64,000 nt of DNA from Argopecten irradians (Eukaryota; Mollusca; Bivalvia; Pectinida; Pectinidae). Positions 11,043 to 23,418 of this stretch are shown piece after piece. The notes beneath the pieces were generated by a model. The model saw nothing but the letters and a program-made list of their open reading frames with translations, was not told the DNA's origin and did not search any database. How positions within the stretch are numbered: position 1 is the stretch's first letter; every line of letters starts with the position of its first letter. The stretch is from contig NC_091135.1 in assembly GCF_041381155.1 (NCBI RefSeq), forward strand, positions 50,790,086 to 50,854,085. Reading direction: 5' to 3'. Both the position numbers and the translations under genes were made by a program.

Positions 11043-11524
11043 AGTATAATAAAATGAATCTTTTCTCGTTTTTTGTCAGAAGTGGGATGAAGTTTTTGTT
11101 GGTTCCATGGTTCGTGAGGTTCATGTCGATGTAGTTGTAGAGTTGAATGATGAAAGACTCCAGTATTTAGTCGACGTTTTATTCTGCTGTATTTACATCA
11201 AATATACATATGGTGAAAAGGAGTACAATTTACACTGCAAGGCATTATGGACCCAAATGGGCCCACACACACAAGTGTGCGTCCCCGTCTGTATGTATCA
11301 CTGGCCAGTCCCATTATATACTGGTCAGATATATTGCCTACGTGTACAAATGACAAAAATGACAGGTAACTCATGTTATATTACCAGACTGTTACGTCGC
11401 TGACAAGTAGACATTTGCCCTGGAGACATAACACGAGTATGTCTCAAATACCGTACATTAAGTCTTGATCATTTTAATTAATAATAATTAAAGATTCCTT
11501 AAACAATACTAATTATACCATATG
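11043..11524 (+). repeat. Direct repeat, right copy (~0.48 kb)
   Basis: Second copy of the 8905-9402 block, differing by a few substitutions and short indels. The two copies are ~1.64 kb apart. Confidence 0.8.
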
Positions 11525-11544
11525 AGTAATATAAAGATAAATCA

Positions 11545-11936
11545 ATTCCGTATCATGTCAAAGTTTTCTCGCAATTACCACATTTCAATAGTATGTTTGC
11601 ACAAAAACTATTTTTGCACTTTTAACAGCATGTTATTTTTTTTCAACTCCTTATGTCAAAGTTTTCACGCAATTAACACATTTCAATAGTATTTTTGCAC
11701 AAAAACTATTTTTGCACTTTTAACAGCATGCTACTTTTTCAACTCCGTATCATGTCAAAGTTTTCTTGCAATTATCACATTTCAATAGTATGTTAGCACA
11801 AAAACTGTTTTTGCACTTTTAACAGCAATGGGTTTTTTTCAACTCCGTATCATGTCAAAGTTTTCTTGCAATTATCACATTTCAATAGTATGTTAGCACA
11901 AACACTATTTTTGCACTTTTAACAGCAATGTTTTTT
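11545..11936 (+). repeat. Tandem repeat, ~100-bp unit, four copies
   Basis: Four units, each with CATGTCAAAGTTTTC, CATTTCAATAGTATG and TTTTTGCACTTTTAACAGCA. A partial fifth unit continues at 14068-14108 after the Pearl element, immediately next to the Tigger C-terminal reading frame. The array therefore grew from the 3' end of the Tigger transposase region and was later split by the Pearl insertion. Confidence 0.85.
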
Positions 11937-14067
11937 AGCTCACCTGGTCCGAAGGACCAAGGTGAGCTTATGCCATACCGTGGCGTCCGGCGTCCGTCGT
12001 CCGTCCGTCCGTCCGTCAACAATATACTTCTCCATAACCGCTGGTCGGATTTCAACAAAATTTGGCTGGTAGCAACCTTATGGGCTACTTACTGAAAATT
12101 GTACAAATGATGGGGCTGACCCCCCAGGGGCCTGAGGGGCGGGGCCAAAAGGGATCAATTTTGCTATTTCCATATAAACGACTTCTTCTCTGAAACCAAG
12201 CATGGGATAGCACCCATAATGCAATGGTAGCATCCTTATAGGGTGGGGATTCAAAATTGTACAAATGATGGGGCCGACCCCCCGGGGGCCTGAGGGGCGG
12301 GGTCAAATGGGGTCCATTTGGCTATTTCCATATAAACGACTTCTTCTCTGAAACCAAGCATGGGATAGCACCCACAATGCAATGGTAGCATCCTTATAGG
12401 GTGGGGATTCAAAATTGTACGAATGATGGGGCTGACCCCCCGGGGGCCTGAGGGGCGGGGTCAAATGGGGTCAATTTGGCTATTTCCATATAAACGACTT
12501 CTTCTCTGAAACCAAGCATGGGATAGCACCCATAATGCAATGGTTGCATCCTTATAGGGTGGGGATTCAAAATTGTACAAATGATGGGGCTGACCCCCCG
12601 GGGGGCCTGAGGGGCGGGGTCAATTTGGCTATTTCCATATAAACGACTTCTCTGAAACTAAGCATGAGATAGCACTCATAATGCAATGGTAGTATCGTTA
12701 TAGGGTAGGGATTAAAAATTGTACAAATGATGTGGCTGACCCCCCGGGAGCCTGAGGGGCGGGGTCAAAAGGGGTCAATTTGGCTATTTCCATATAAACG
12801 ACTTCTTCTCTGAAACCAAGCATGGGATAGCAACCATAATGCAATGGTAGCATCCTTATAGGGTGGGGATTCAAAATTGTACAAATGATGGGGCTGACCC
12901 CCGGGGGCCTGAGGGGCGGGGTCAAATTGGCTATTTCCATATAAACGACTTCTTCTCTGAAACTAAGCATGAGATAGCACTCATAATGCAATGGTAGTAT
13001 CTTTATAGGTTGGGGATTCAAAATTGTACAAATGATGTGGCTGACCCCCGGGGGGCCTGAGGGGCGGGGTCAAAAGGGGTCAATTTGGCTATTTCCATAT
13101 AAACGACTTCTTCTCTGAAACCAAGCATGGTATAGCACCCATAATGCAATGGTAGCATCCTTATAGGGTGGGGATTCAAAATTGTACAAATGATGGGGCT
13201 GACCCCCAGGGGGCCTGAGGGGCGGGGTCAAAAGGGGCCAATTTGGCTATTTCCATATAAACGACTTCTTCTCTGAAACTAAGCATGGTATAGCACCCAT
13301 AATGCAATGGTAGCATCTTTATAGGGTGGGGATTCAAAATTGTGCAAATGATGGGGCTGACCCCCAGGGGGCCTGAGGGGCGGGGTCGAAAGTGGCCAAT
13401 TTGGCTATTTCCATATAAACGACTTCTTCTCTGAAACTAAGCACGGTATAGCACCCATAATACAATGGTAGTATCCTTATAGTGTGGGAATTCAAAATTG
13501 TGCAAATGATGGGGCTGACCCCCCGGGGGCCTGAGGGGCGGGGTCAAAAGTGGTCAATTTCCATATAAATGACTTTTTCTCTGCAACTTAACATGGGATT
13601 ACGCTCATAATGCAATGGTTACATCCTTATAGGGTTTGGATTCAAAATTTTGCAAATGATGGGGCTGACCCCCCGGGGGCCTGAAGGGTGGGGTCAAAAG
13701 GGGTCAATTTAGCTATTTCCATATAAACGACTTCTTCTCTGCAACTAAGAATGGAAGAGCACTTATAATGCAATGGTAGCATCCTTATAGGGTTGGGATT
13801 TGAAATTGTACAAATGATAGGGCTGACCCCCGGGGCCTTAGACGGCAATAGATGCGAGGTCAAAAGGTCAATTAGGCTACTATTTTCATATAAATTACTT
13901 TGTCTCTGAACCTATGTATTGGATAGCATATTTGTATGGTATCAATAGCATCATTGTATGGTTGTGATTCAAAATTAAACTTTGGGAGTCAATTTTGCTT
14001 ATTTTTCTAATTGTCTGAGTCTTGTGATAATTACTAACAAAAAACCAGGTGAGCGATACAGGCCCTC
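11937..14067 (-). mobile_element. Pearl-type (Helentron-related) element 1 with ~155-bp monomers
   Basis: The left end is a hairpin (CACCTGGTCCGAAGGACC then AAGGTGAGCT), followed by a CCGT-type microsatellite (12001-12017). About a dozen ~155-bp monomers follow, each with a GTTTATATGGAAATAG-type segment (inverted here) and a GC-rich GGGGGTC core. It ends ACCAGGTGAGCGATACAGGC. This layout of hairpin, tetranucleotide microsatellite and 150-160-bp tandem monomers is that of oyster Pearl elements, which have been linked to Helentrons. It is non-coding and was mobilised in trans if at all. Confidence 0.8.
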
Positions 14068-14088
14068 AATAGTATGTTTGCACAAAAA

Positions 14089-15990
14089 CTAATTTTGCAC
14101 TTTTAACAGAGCACGTTTTTTCCTTCTTTCGTTCTCCTTCTTCATCTTTTCCTCTTTGTTTTCTTTTGCCTCTTTTTTCATTTCAATTACTGCTGACGAA
14201 GTCAACAGACGATGAGTAGTAATTGCTTTACTTTTCTTGTTGTGTTTCGTGTCTGAATTGGACGATTTGAAATTTTCAGGTGAAAAAATTGTATCTATTT
14301 CTGTGTTCCAGTTTGTCGTTGGAATCTCTGCAACACCGTTTTCGTCGGCAGTGGCAATGATTTCCGCCCTTCCAGAGTTTATCAGATTTAGTAAGTGTGC
14401 TGGATCATCTAACGGAGTGGGCATAAAATCCGGAATAGATGGTGCATGAATGACGACATCATCTGCCGAATAAACGTCGTTGGGAGAACTGATAGACGCA
14501 ACTGCTGTTGCGATCTCGTCATCAAAAATATTCATGCTGTAGTCATCTAATGAAAACATTCCTTGGCATGCTATAAGATAACCCCTTGCGACGGAGTGAC
14601 ATTATCGAGACTATTGTCGCCAAGCTCTAACATCGCCGCAGCCGCAACATCGAGAGCATCTTGCGAGCATACATACTCTTGTTGCTGACGTTGCTGTTGA
14701 AGTTGAGATGCTTTCGGCGATGGACTTGTCAAAGGGAATTGAAGGCAGAAAGGCAGACTCTGGGATAGAATTGGGGTTTAGAGGGAAGATACCACATCCT
14801 CTGAATCCGCTGATTATGTTCTCTCTAGTAACTCCATGCTCCCATGCCTGCCGAAAAATTCCAGAAAATGTCCATTTGTTTATGAGATTGCATGGCGCAG
14901 AAGCCCGGAATTCCGAACAAAGACGGTTGTAATGTTTGTTGAAGGGAAAAAACACTGATCGATCAAGTGCCTGAAGGAAGTGAGTTGTGTGGGGAGGAAA
15001 TGCGAGAATGAAGATATTTTCTTGCTGAGCAAGCTCTAACAAGGTAAGAGACTTGTGCGAGCCATGGTCATCTAAAAGGAGTAGCTGTGGTCTTTCTGGT
15101 CCACAGTTCTTCAGGAACACCGATCGAAACCAGTGCTCTGCTATCTCCTCATTCATCAAAGCCCTTTCTTGGAATGTCCAGATGGTATCAGCAGGGGCCT
15201 CGGCACAATTATAGCCGTAAACACATTTTGGTGTCTTGCCGCGGACAATAAGCATGGGAGGCATTTTATCGCCTGTAGCATTCACACATGCAATGACAGT
15301 TATATTTGTCCGGCCGTTTCCGGTCCTCCCCACAACGTTCTTTGAACCTTTTCTAGCAACAACACGAGTGTGGGGGGGGGGGGGGGGGGGGGGGGGGGTG
15401 TTCCAAGTTTTTGCCAGTCCCATCACAGTTCCATATTAACTTGGATGGTTAGCGATGTTCAGCTCAGCGACTATTTTGTTTAATTAAGATCTTGAAAGTA
15501 CTTGTTAACAACGGTTGTATTTAACATTCGCGCTCTTACACTGCCGAGTTTTTTCTGGCTTTCTCAAGGACAGCTCCGGGTGACGATGCCTTAATCCATC
15601 CCACACGTGTTTGGAAGGGATAGTGTTCTTAAACCCAGTAACTTTCGCCTTTTTGCAAAGGATGCCAATTTTGTGAAAAGCTGCCGGCGAGACACTCCAA
15701 AGCCCTTCTCCGCACTCTTGGCAACAGTTTCAACAATTTTAGTCTCTATTTCAATTGGAAGGATGCTATTCCTACCACTCTTGGCATAAAGGTAAGTTTT
15801 GCCTGACACTCGGTCCCCTAACGTGGATCGTGCAATGCCAAATGTTTTGGCAGCAGCTTGTATAGGCAGGGTGCCGTCTTGAACAGCCTTCACTGCATTT
15901 CAATGTCATCATAACAATGCTTGGAATAAGGACCATTGCCCTTGCATCTATATTTTTTAGCCATTCTGCAAGAGAAAATGAAACAATACA
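14089..15990 (-). pseudogene. Tigger/pogo transposase remnant (HTH_psq + DDE_1-like)
   Basis: Reading on the minus strand from ~15990, a Psq-type helix-turn-helix is visible (AVQDGTLPIQAAAKTFGIA then RSTLGDRV, 15893-15800). A CENP-B-like second domain follows (WDGLRHRHPELSLRKPE, ~15600-15540). The catalytic core comes next: NCDGTG at ~15430, where the usual motif is DETG, then LLLDDHGSHKS (second D) and FLQALDRSVFFPF (third D), giving a D-D-D arrangement. A C-terminal acidic and basic tail ends at 14089. At least three frame changes separate the pieces, one of them at a 27-base G run (15372-15398) and others near 15600 and 15900; a stop also separates the core (ending 14611) from the tail piece (14559-14089). 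A functional enzyme is unlikely. Confidence 0.82.
15372..15398. repeat. Poly-G run of 27 inside the transposase pseudogene
   Basis: Twenty-seven consecutive G residues lie between the first catalytic D motif and the RVVARKG motif of the transposase. Homopolymers of this length are uncertain in any assembly, so the true length, and therefore the frame across it, is not reliable. Confidence 0.85.
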
Positions 15991-16146
15991 CACATATACA
16001 GAAAAAACGTCCAGATCGTCAGCAACAAAATTGAAAATCAAATTTCCTAATCGAGAGTATATACAAAGCTTGAATAAATTTATTTCTACGTCAATACAAA
16101 TTAATAATGTACATACATATATATTTGTAATTTTGTAAATAAACAT

Positions 16147-16684
16147 TAAATGTATACTGTGTGATATAATATATGTTTGATTTTTGCTTTTTTAAATAGA
16201 TATTTAGAAGAAAAAACGTATTAGAACAACATCAAGGTCATATAAAAGGTTCACTATGGGGTGTCCGTATTTACCTTCCTTACCAAAAAACTGGCAGGGA
16301 AATACGGACACCATGAAATCTGGCTAAAATTGCAAACAAACATGAATTTCTGTGAAAAACTATGAGAAATATATGAACAAAGTATGTTTACCAACATTAA
16401 AAAGTAATAAAATATAGATCTTAACTATAATCTTAACTGCTATCAAAGACGGCCTTTAAGAATTGTCAACTTCAAAATTGGCGCGGGCTGAACACTTTCC
16501 AATGACGTCGTACAATATCCGGAATAAAAACCGTTCTGTATATTAGTGCTCGACTTGATCACGTGATCAAAAAGGGTAGTTACTATTTATTTACAGACGA
16601 TAAGTCATTCATGAATCACAACTGTTTTATTATCAGAGATAATCGGGGTGTCGTATTTTCCTTCCGTCCGTATTTACCGGGACT
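16147..16684. repeat. Tigger right subterminal and terminal region
   Basis: Holds an inverted pair of TCCGTATTTACCTTCC-like motifs at 16260-16312 and the terminal repeat ending CCGGGACT at 16684. No coding sequence seen. Confidence 0.7.
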
Positions 16685-17290
16685 TACCCCAGCACGTCGG
16701 GGGAATCACGTGTGTTTCACGAATCAAAATGGCGACCACCAGCGGTTTTGCCAGGAAAGGAGGTAAATCACTGAAAATACTCTATCGGCATTTTATAGTA
16801 ACAAGCATATGCCATACATAATTTTATATAAACCGATACCTTAGTTGTGTTGCAACGTGCTTTTCTGTAACATTCTGACCACAAAGTTTTGAATCGGAGC
16901 GATTTTGCTCTTAGTAGACTGATTTCTGCCGCGACACTAAACACCAGGTGGCGCGCGTGTACTAGGGGGTGAAACCGGGTACGTTGTTACTGACGCTGAT
17001 CGGCAAGATGGCGGACGACAGTGTTTATCACTGGCCGGTTAATAAGCTGAAAGCTGAATTGAGGAAAAGGAACGCTGTGACACATGGCAGAAAGGCGGAT
17101 CTGGTTGAGAGGTAAACAAATAAATATTTTTTACTGAATTCTCTTGATTAGCTCTACCATTGCTACAAAATGTTTGCATCCCTGCGGCAGATATCTTAAA
17201 GCTGTACGTAAGTGACAACATTATCTAGAAAGATACACGCACATTCATTGACGTTAGCCCACAGGTACCTGGCTCATGTTTTAAATTACG

Positions 17291-17321
17291 TGTTCTAGTA
17301 CATATATTATGTACTAGAACA
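17291..17321. repeat. Short perfect palindrome
   Basis: TGTTCTAGTACATA is followed after three bases by its exact reverse complement. It lies just before Pearl element 2 and could be an insertion hot spot; its function is unknown. Confidence 0.75.
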
Positions 17322-17332
17322 TGTCATTTAAA

Positions 17333-20300
17333 CAAGAGGCCCAGAGGGCCTGTATCGCTCACCTGGTTTCTAATGTCAAATCATGTTCTGAATTGGGGTT
17401 CATTGTTTCTTTTCTGAAGGAATTTGAATATTTACCTCATATTTCCCTATTGGGCCCCACCCCTCCTGCCCCCGGGGGGTCAGAGCCAAAATTTATACAA
17501 GTTCTGTTCCCCTTCCCCCAAGGATATTTGTGGCCAAATTTGATTACAATCCATGCAGAACTCTAGGACAAGTAGCGATTTATAGGAATTACCTCTATTT
17601 CCCCTATTGGGCCCCGCCCCTCCTGCCCCAGGGGGTCAGAGCCAAAATTTATACAAGTTCTTTCCCCAAGGATGTTTGTGGCCAAATTTGGTTACAATCC
17701 ATGCAGAACTCTAGGATAAGTAGCGATTTATAGGATTTACCTCTATTTCCCCTATTGAGCCCCGCCCCTCCTGCCCCCGGGGGTCAGAGCCAAAATTTAT
17801 ACAAGTTCTTTCCCCCTTCCTCCAAGGATGTTTGTGGCCAAATTTGGCTACAATCCATGCAGAACTCTAGGACAAGTAGCGTTTTATAGGATTTACCTCT
17901 ATTTCCCCTAATGGGCCCCGCCCCTCCTGCTCCAAGGGGGTCAGAGCCAAAAATTTATACAAGTTCTGTTCCCCTTCCCCCAAGGATGTTTGTGCCCAAA
18001 TTTTGTTACAATCCATGCAGAACTTTAGGACAAGTAGCGATTTATAGGAATTATTTCTATTTCCCCTATTGGGCCCCGCCCCTCCTGTTCCCAGGTGGTC
18101 AGAGCCAAAATGTATAAAAGATCTGTTAACTTCCCCCAAGGATGTTTGTGGCCATATTTGGTTACAATCTATGCAGAACTCTAGGACAAGTAGCGTTTTA
18201 TAGGATTTACCTCTATTGGGCCCCGCCCCTCCTGCCCCCAGGGGGTCAGAGCAAAAAATTATACAAGTTCTGTTCCCCTTCCCCCAAGGATGTTTGTGGC
18301 CAAATTTGGTTACAATCCATGCAAAACTCTAGGACAAGTAGCGATTTATAGGATTTACCTCCATTTCCCCTATTGGGCCCCGCCCCTCCGACCCCCAGGG
18401 GGTCAGAGCCAAAATTTATACAAGTTCTTTCCCCCTTCCCCCAAGGATGTTTGTGGCCAAATTTGGTTACAATCCCTGCAGAACTCGAGGACAAGTAGCG
18501 TTTTATACGATTTACCTCTATTTCCCCTATTGGGCCCCGCCCCTCCTGCCCCCAGGGGGTCAGAGCCAAAATTTATACAAGTTCTTTCCCCAAAGATGTT
18601 TGTGGCCAAATTTGGTTACAACCCATGCAGAACTCTAGGACAAGTAGCGATTTATAGGATTTACCTCTATTTCCCCTATTGAGCCCCGCCCCTCCTGCCC
18701 CCGGGGGTCAGAGCCAAAATTTATACAAGTTCTTTCCCCCTTCCCCCAAGGATGTTTGTGGCCAAATTTGGCTACAATCCATGCAGAACTCTAGGACAAG
18801 TAGCGTTTTATAGGATTTACCTCTATTTCCCCTAATGGGCCCCGCCCCTCCTGCTCCCAGGGGGTCAGAGCCAAAAATTTATACAAGTTCTGTTCCCATT
18901 CCCCCAAGGATGTTTGTGCCCAAATTTTGTTACAATCCATGCAGAACTTTAGGACAAGTAGCGATTTATAGGAATTATTTCTATTTCCCCTATTGGGCCC
19001 CGCCCCTCCTGTTCCCAGGTGGTCAGAGCCAAAATGTATAAAAGATCTGTTAACTTCCCCCAAGGATGTTTGTGGCCATATTTGGTTACAATCTATGCAG
19101 AACTCTAGGACAAGTAGCGTTTTATAGGATTTACCTCTATTGGGCCCCGCCCCTCCTGCCCCCAGGGGGTCAGAGCAAAAAATTATACAAGTTCTGTTCC
19201 CCTTCCCCCAAGGATGTTTGTGGCCAAATTTGGTTACAATCCATGCAAAACTCTAGGACAAGTAGCGATTTATAGGATTTACCTCCATTTCCCCTATTGG
19301 GCCCCGCCCCTCCGACCCCCAGGGGGTCAGAGCCAAAATTTATACAAGTTCTTTCCCCCTTCCCCCAAGGATGTTTGTGGCCAAATTTGGTTACAATCCC
19401 TGCAGAACTCGAGGACAAGTAGCGTTTTATACGATTTACCTCTATTTCCCCTATTGGGCCCCGCCCCTCCTGCCCCCAGGGGGTCAGAGCCAAAATTTAT
19501 ACAAGTTCTTTCCCCAAAGATGTTTGTGGCCAAATTTGGTTACAACCCATGCAGAACTCTAGGACAAGTAGCGATTTATAGGATTTACCTCTATTTCCCC
19601 TATTGAGCCCCGCCCCTCCTGCCCCCGGGGGTCAGAGCCAAAATTTATACAAGTTCTTTCCCCCTTCCCCCAAGGATGTTTGTGGCCAAATTTGGCTACA
19701 ATCCATGCAGAACTCTAGGACAAGTAGCGTTTTATAGGATTTACCTCTATTTCCCCTAATGGGCCCCGCCCCTCCTGCTCCCAGGGGGTCAGAGCCAAAA
19801 ATTTATACAAGTTCTGTTCCCATTCCCCCAAGGATGTTTGTGCCCAAATTTTGTTACAATCCATGCAGAACTTTAGGACAAGTAGCGATTTATAGGAATT
19901 ATTTCTATTTCCCCTATTGGGCCCCGCCCCTCCTGTTCCCAGGTGGTCAGAGCCAAAATGTATAAAAGTTCTGTTAACTTCCCCCAAGGATGTTTGTGGC
20001 CATATTTGGTTACAATCTATGCAGAACTCTAGGACAAGTAGCGTTTTATAGGATTTACCTCTATTGGGCCCCTCCCCTCCTGCCCCCAGGGGGTCAGAGC
20101 AAAAATTTATACAAGTTCTGTTCCCCTTCCCCCAAGGATGTTTGTGGCCAAATTTGGTTACAATCCATGCAAAACTCTAGGACAAGTAGCGATTTATAGG
20201 ATTTACCTCCATTTCCCCTATTGGGCCCCGCCCCTCCTACCCCCAGGGGGTCAGAGCCAAAATTTATACAAGTTCTTTCCCCCTTCCCCCAAGGATGTTT

Positions 20301-20735
20301 GTGGCCAAATTTGGTTACAATCCATGCAGAACGCTAGGACAAGTAGCGTTTTATAGGATTTACCTCTATTTCCCCTATTGGGCCCCGCACCTCCTGCTCC
20401 CATGGGGTCAGAGCCAAAATTTATACAAGTTCTTTCCCCCAAGGATAATTGTGGCGAAATTTGGTTACAATCCATACAGAACTCTAGGACAAGTAGCGAT
20501 TTATAGGATTTACCTCTATTTCCCCTATTGAGCCCCGCCCCTCCTGCCCCAGGGGGTCAGAGCCAAAATTTATACAATTTCTGTTCCCTTCCCCCAAGGA
20601 TGTTTGTGGCCAAATTTGGTTACAATCCATGCAGAACTCTATGACTAGTAGCGATTTAAAGGAAATGTTGACGGACGGACGACGGACGCCGCGCCATTAC
20701 ATAAGCTCACCGGCCCTTCGGGCCAGGTGAGCTAA
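17333..20735 (+). mobile_element. Pearl-type element 2, different monomer family
   Basis: The left end is a palindrome (AGGCCCAGAGGGCCT) followed by GTATCGCTCACCTGG. The right end has an ACGG-type microsatellite (20671-20687) and a hairpin (CCGGCCCTTCGGGCC) ending AGGTGAGCTAAAA. Between them are about 20 monomers of ~154 bp with the landmarks AAGGATGTTTGTGGCC, GACAAGTAGCG and CCCCGCCCCTCC. It shares ends with elements 1 and 3, but its monomer is different except for the GC-rich core. It sits in intron 1 of the ISL2EU copy 2 nuclease. Confidence 0.82.
17590..20360 (+). repeat. Higher-order repeat, 924-bp period, three copies
   Basis: Within Pearl element 2, blocks of six ~154-bp monomers repeat with an exact offset of 924 bp (for example positions 17867, 18791 and 19715 carry the same sequence). 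The copies are nearly identical to each other while monomers inside a block differ more. The block was therefore amplified recently as a unit. Confidence 0.9.
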
Positions 20736-20817
20736 AAAAAACGAGTCAGGTACCTGTGCTTTCAGTGCTATTGTACTTTGATGTATAGTGCATTGTACTG
20801 TACAGTTAAAGGCCCTT

Positions 20818-21209
20818 TGCCTTTCTGAAACGGCTTTTAATTTTCAAAATCGGAATTTAAAACGAGTTCGATAATTTTGAATAGTCGCAAAAGTTATTAA
20901 ATTACCGCTAATACTACACTTATCATCACCTATTGAACAATTTTATTAAAATAAATAAAATGTATTTTTTATAACGCGGGTCGTCTTATGTTTCCCGCCG
21001 TCGTCCTAAATACCGTGCGGTAGTTGAATATCACTGCGTCAGACGGTAAAACAGCGAAAAAACTCTCCACTGTTATCATATATTTCGCAGGAAATCTTGT
21101 GCATGTTTGGTGTTGTGATCTCATCTTAGGCCATCCATATATATTTTCTGAATGTATTAATGTTTTTAAGAAACATTTATGATTTGCTCCGGAAAGGTAG
21201 TGGACCTTT
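20818..21209. mobile_element. MITE, TIR AAAGGCCC..., copy 1
   Basis: Inverted ends AAAGGCCCTTTGCCTTTC and GGAAAGGTAGTGGACCTTT enclose ~390 bp. An inverted, diverged copy lies at 38941-39345. Non-coding, probably moved by a cut-and-paste transposase elsewhere. Confidence 0.75.
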
Positions 21210-22145
21210 GACGTCTACGTCAACATACATGTAATATCCGGGGAGTTCTGATGTTATTACTGATATGTTTGTTAGATTATTGGATCGTCAAATGATTCAG
21301 ACTAGACTACATGGATATCAAAATGGTACAATTTATAATTTCATCAAAATTTTTAATTTTGCCTTAATTACAGATTAAAAGCATATGACAGAAATAGAAA
21401 TTTTAAGCCTACTACAATGGATTTGCCAGATGTCTTAGATGTGTTTTGGCCTGTAGTAGGTTTCCAGCAACTAATCCCACAACACAAGATAATACTACCA
21501 AAACTCACAAGGCTGCAGATCGAGGAGTATTTTATATACAGATTGGCAGGTACCTCATCCATATTGAAAAAGACCATTTCTTTTTTTATAAGTGCCGGTT
21601 GCTCCCTCCAGACCAGTCCACCGCACTTATATATAACAACACCTTATTAAATATAATCATGCATACAGAGCAAATAGTGAAAATATGAGATTCATGAAAA
21701 CAATAGGAGAGTCTGACCTTGGCAAGGAATATATCCATTTTTTTCAATTGTAATATGTAATTGTTATTTTTCATCTTTCGAATTAATGCTGCCCCTTGAA
21801 ACGTTTTTGCCTTTAGGTGACAGACAAGCAGCATCTGATGTAAAAGCAATCCAGGAAGGGAAAGATATGTTGGAGGGGGGGGGATCCTTGCATGCTCTCT
21901 ATTGAAATATGATGGTCATATTTTCCTTACTGGCATTGTTGGAGCTGCTATGAAAAATAAGGTAATACACATATATGAATCATTCGTTTTAATAATTTTC
22001 ATATTGTAATGGTCGAAAATAGTGAGTTATCGTTCCTGTCCAGGTGTCGCCGTGGTACCCGGTCCAGCATCAGTGACAGGAGAGTTCCAATATCTTAGCA
22101 ACAAGTAAACATAAAGATGGGGTAGTTTAGTAAGATATTTTAGAT

Positions 22146-23387
22146 ATGCCTTCAACTTGCTGTTCGGTTCCCGGGTGTCATGGAAGAGGTGGACATGAAT
22201 TTCCGAAAGACCTGGAGCGACGGAAATTATGGATGCAGGCCATAAGACGTGAAGATGAGTGCACAAGGAAGATCTGGACGCCGACAAAGACATCTGTCGT
22301 TTGCAAGGCCCATTTTTCACCGGACGATTACACGCAGCAGACGATACATGGTAAACATGAAATATAGTTATTTTGCAAGTTATAGCTTTCAATTTTTTAA
22401 GTTTTGACAGTGTTATTATATATTTAATGAAAATTTTGTACGTAGAGTCGTTTAGCGATTTGTGCGAAATTGTAATAAACTGTACAAAGTGTACGTTTGA
22501 ACAGTAGACCTACAGTAGGCCTACTAGACTAGTATATGTACTGTACAGTATAGCGACAACGTACAAGATGTACATGTACGAACTGTTTGTCATTGTATAC
22601 ATACCTGTATCTGGTGTAACAGTCAACACTTGTGTTGGTACATGTACCTGTGTATATCGTGCTGATTATGGCATATGTCCTACTTTTGGTAGACAGTAGG
22701 CCTAAAGTGCATTGTGTAGTGTATGGACATGTAAGTTTCCTGTAGCTTACGTCAGGAATGCGAGTTTTCTGCACTACTAAGTATTAGCCTGTATCATTAG
22801 TATGTTATCAAAATTCTAATTTTTTTCTACATTACATCTAAATTTAGTGTAAGCTTACATGTATGATATCCTCATGTAATATATAAAAAATGTAAACTGT
22901 TTGGAAACATGTTGTTTAGTGTTACTTTGCATGTATTGATGTAAGTACAGATGCATGCACAGCTAGGGGCACGTAAATACTGTTAATACTATTGTTGATC
23001 TAATATCAGCACCGTACTTCATATTCTAATATAAGGATATGACATACTTATCTACTATTATACATAATGAATAATATGCGTGCCCCTGTGATGCATATTG
23101 AAATTTGTGATTCAATTTAATTAATTAATTTTTCTTTGGTTTCATACAAAGTATGACTTTCTGATTGGCTGATTCTTTTTCTTCATACTTCCATGTAGTC
23201 CGCTAAACCTGCCTTATATTATTAGGTGTTTTTTCTAATTGCTTAATTATATAAATTATTAGGCAAATAAGAAAATTAAAAAAAAAACAACTAATATTTA
23301 ATACATATAAGCTTAGGCAGGTTTATTAGCGCACTTAACTTCCATGAAGAGAAGTATGGTGCATTATTGTGACATCACAATAGAGAC

Positions 23388-23418
<31 letters not shown>

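Larger units (their letters stand above)
8284..16684 (-). mobile_element. pogo/Tigger-type DNA transposon, nested with other repeats
   Basis: The left end reads AGTCCCGGTAAATAC followed by CGACGG. The right end (reverse complement) reads AGTCCCGGTAAATAC followed by GGACGG: one mismatch in 21 bases. Each end is flanked by TA (8282-8283 and 16685-16686), the duplication expected of the Tc1/mariner-pogo superfamily. Further copies of the GGAAGG / AAATACGGAC motif occur just inside both ends (8470-8520 and 16258-16312, plus 16645-16672), like transposase-binding subrepeats. The transposase remnant (14089-15990, minus strand) agrees with the class. The 8.4-kb length is inflated by a Pearl element (11937-14067), a tandem repeat and a pair of ~0.48-kb direct repeats. 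Confidence 0.85.

Noticed and set aside
8905-11524. LTR pair of a short retrotransposon
   Set aside because: The repeats lack TG..CA ends, and no primer-binding site, polypurine tract or coding trace lies between them.
16730-16761. Possible host first exon (MATTSGFARKG followed by GTAAAT)
   Set aside because: Good start context and donor, but only ten residues and no recognisable continuation; could equally belong to the ISL2EU copy 2 flank.
18246-19606. Open frames of 60-130 residues on both strands inside the Pearl array
   Set aside because: They repeat with the 924-bp block and arise because 924 is a multiple of three; no start context, domain or conservation beyond the DNA repeat.
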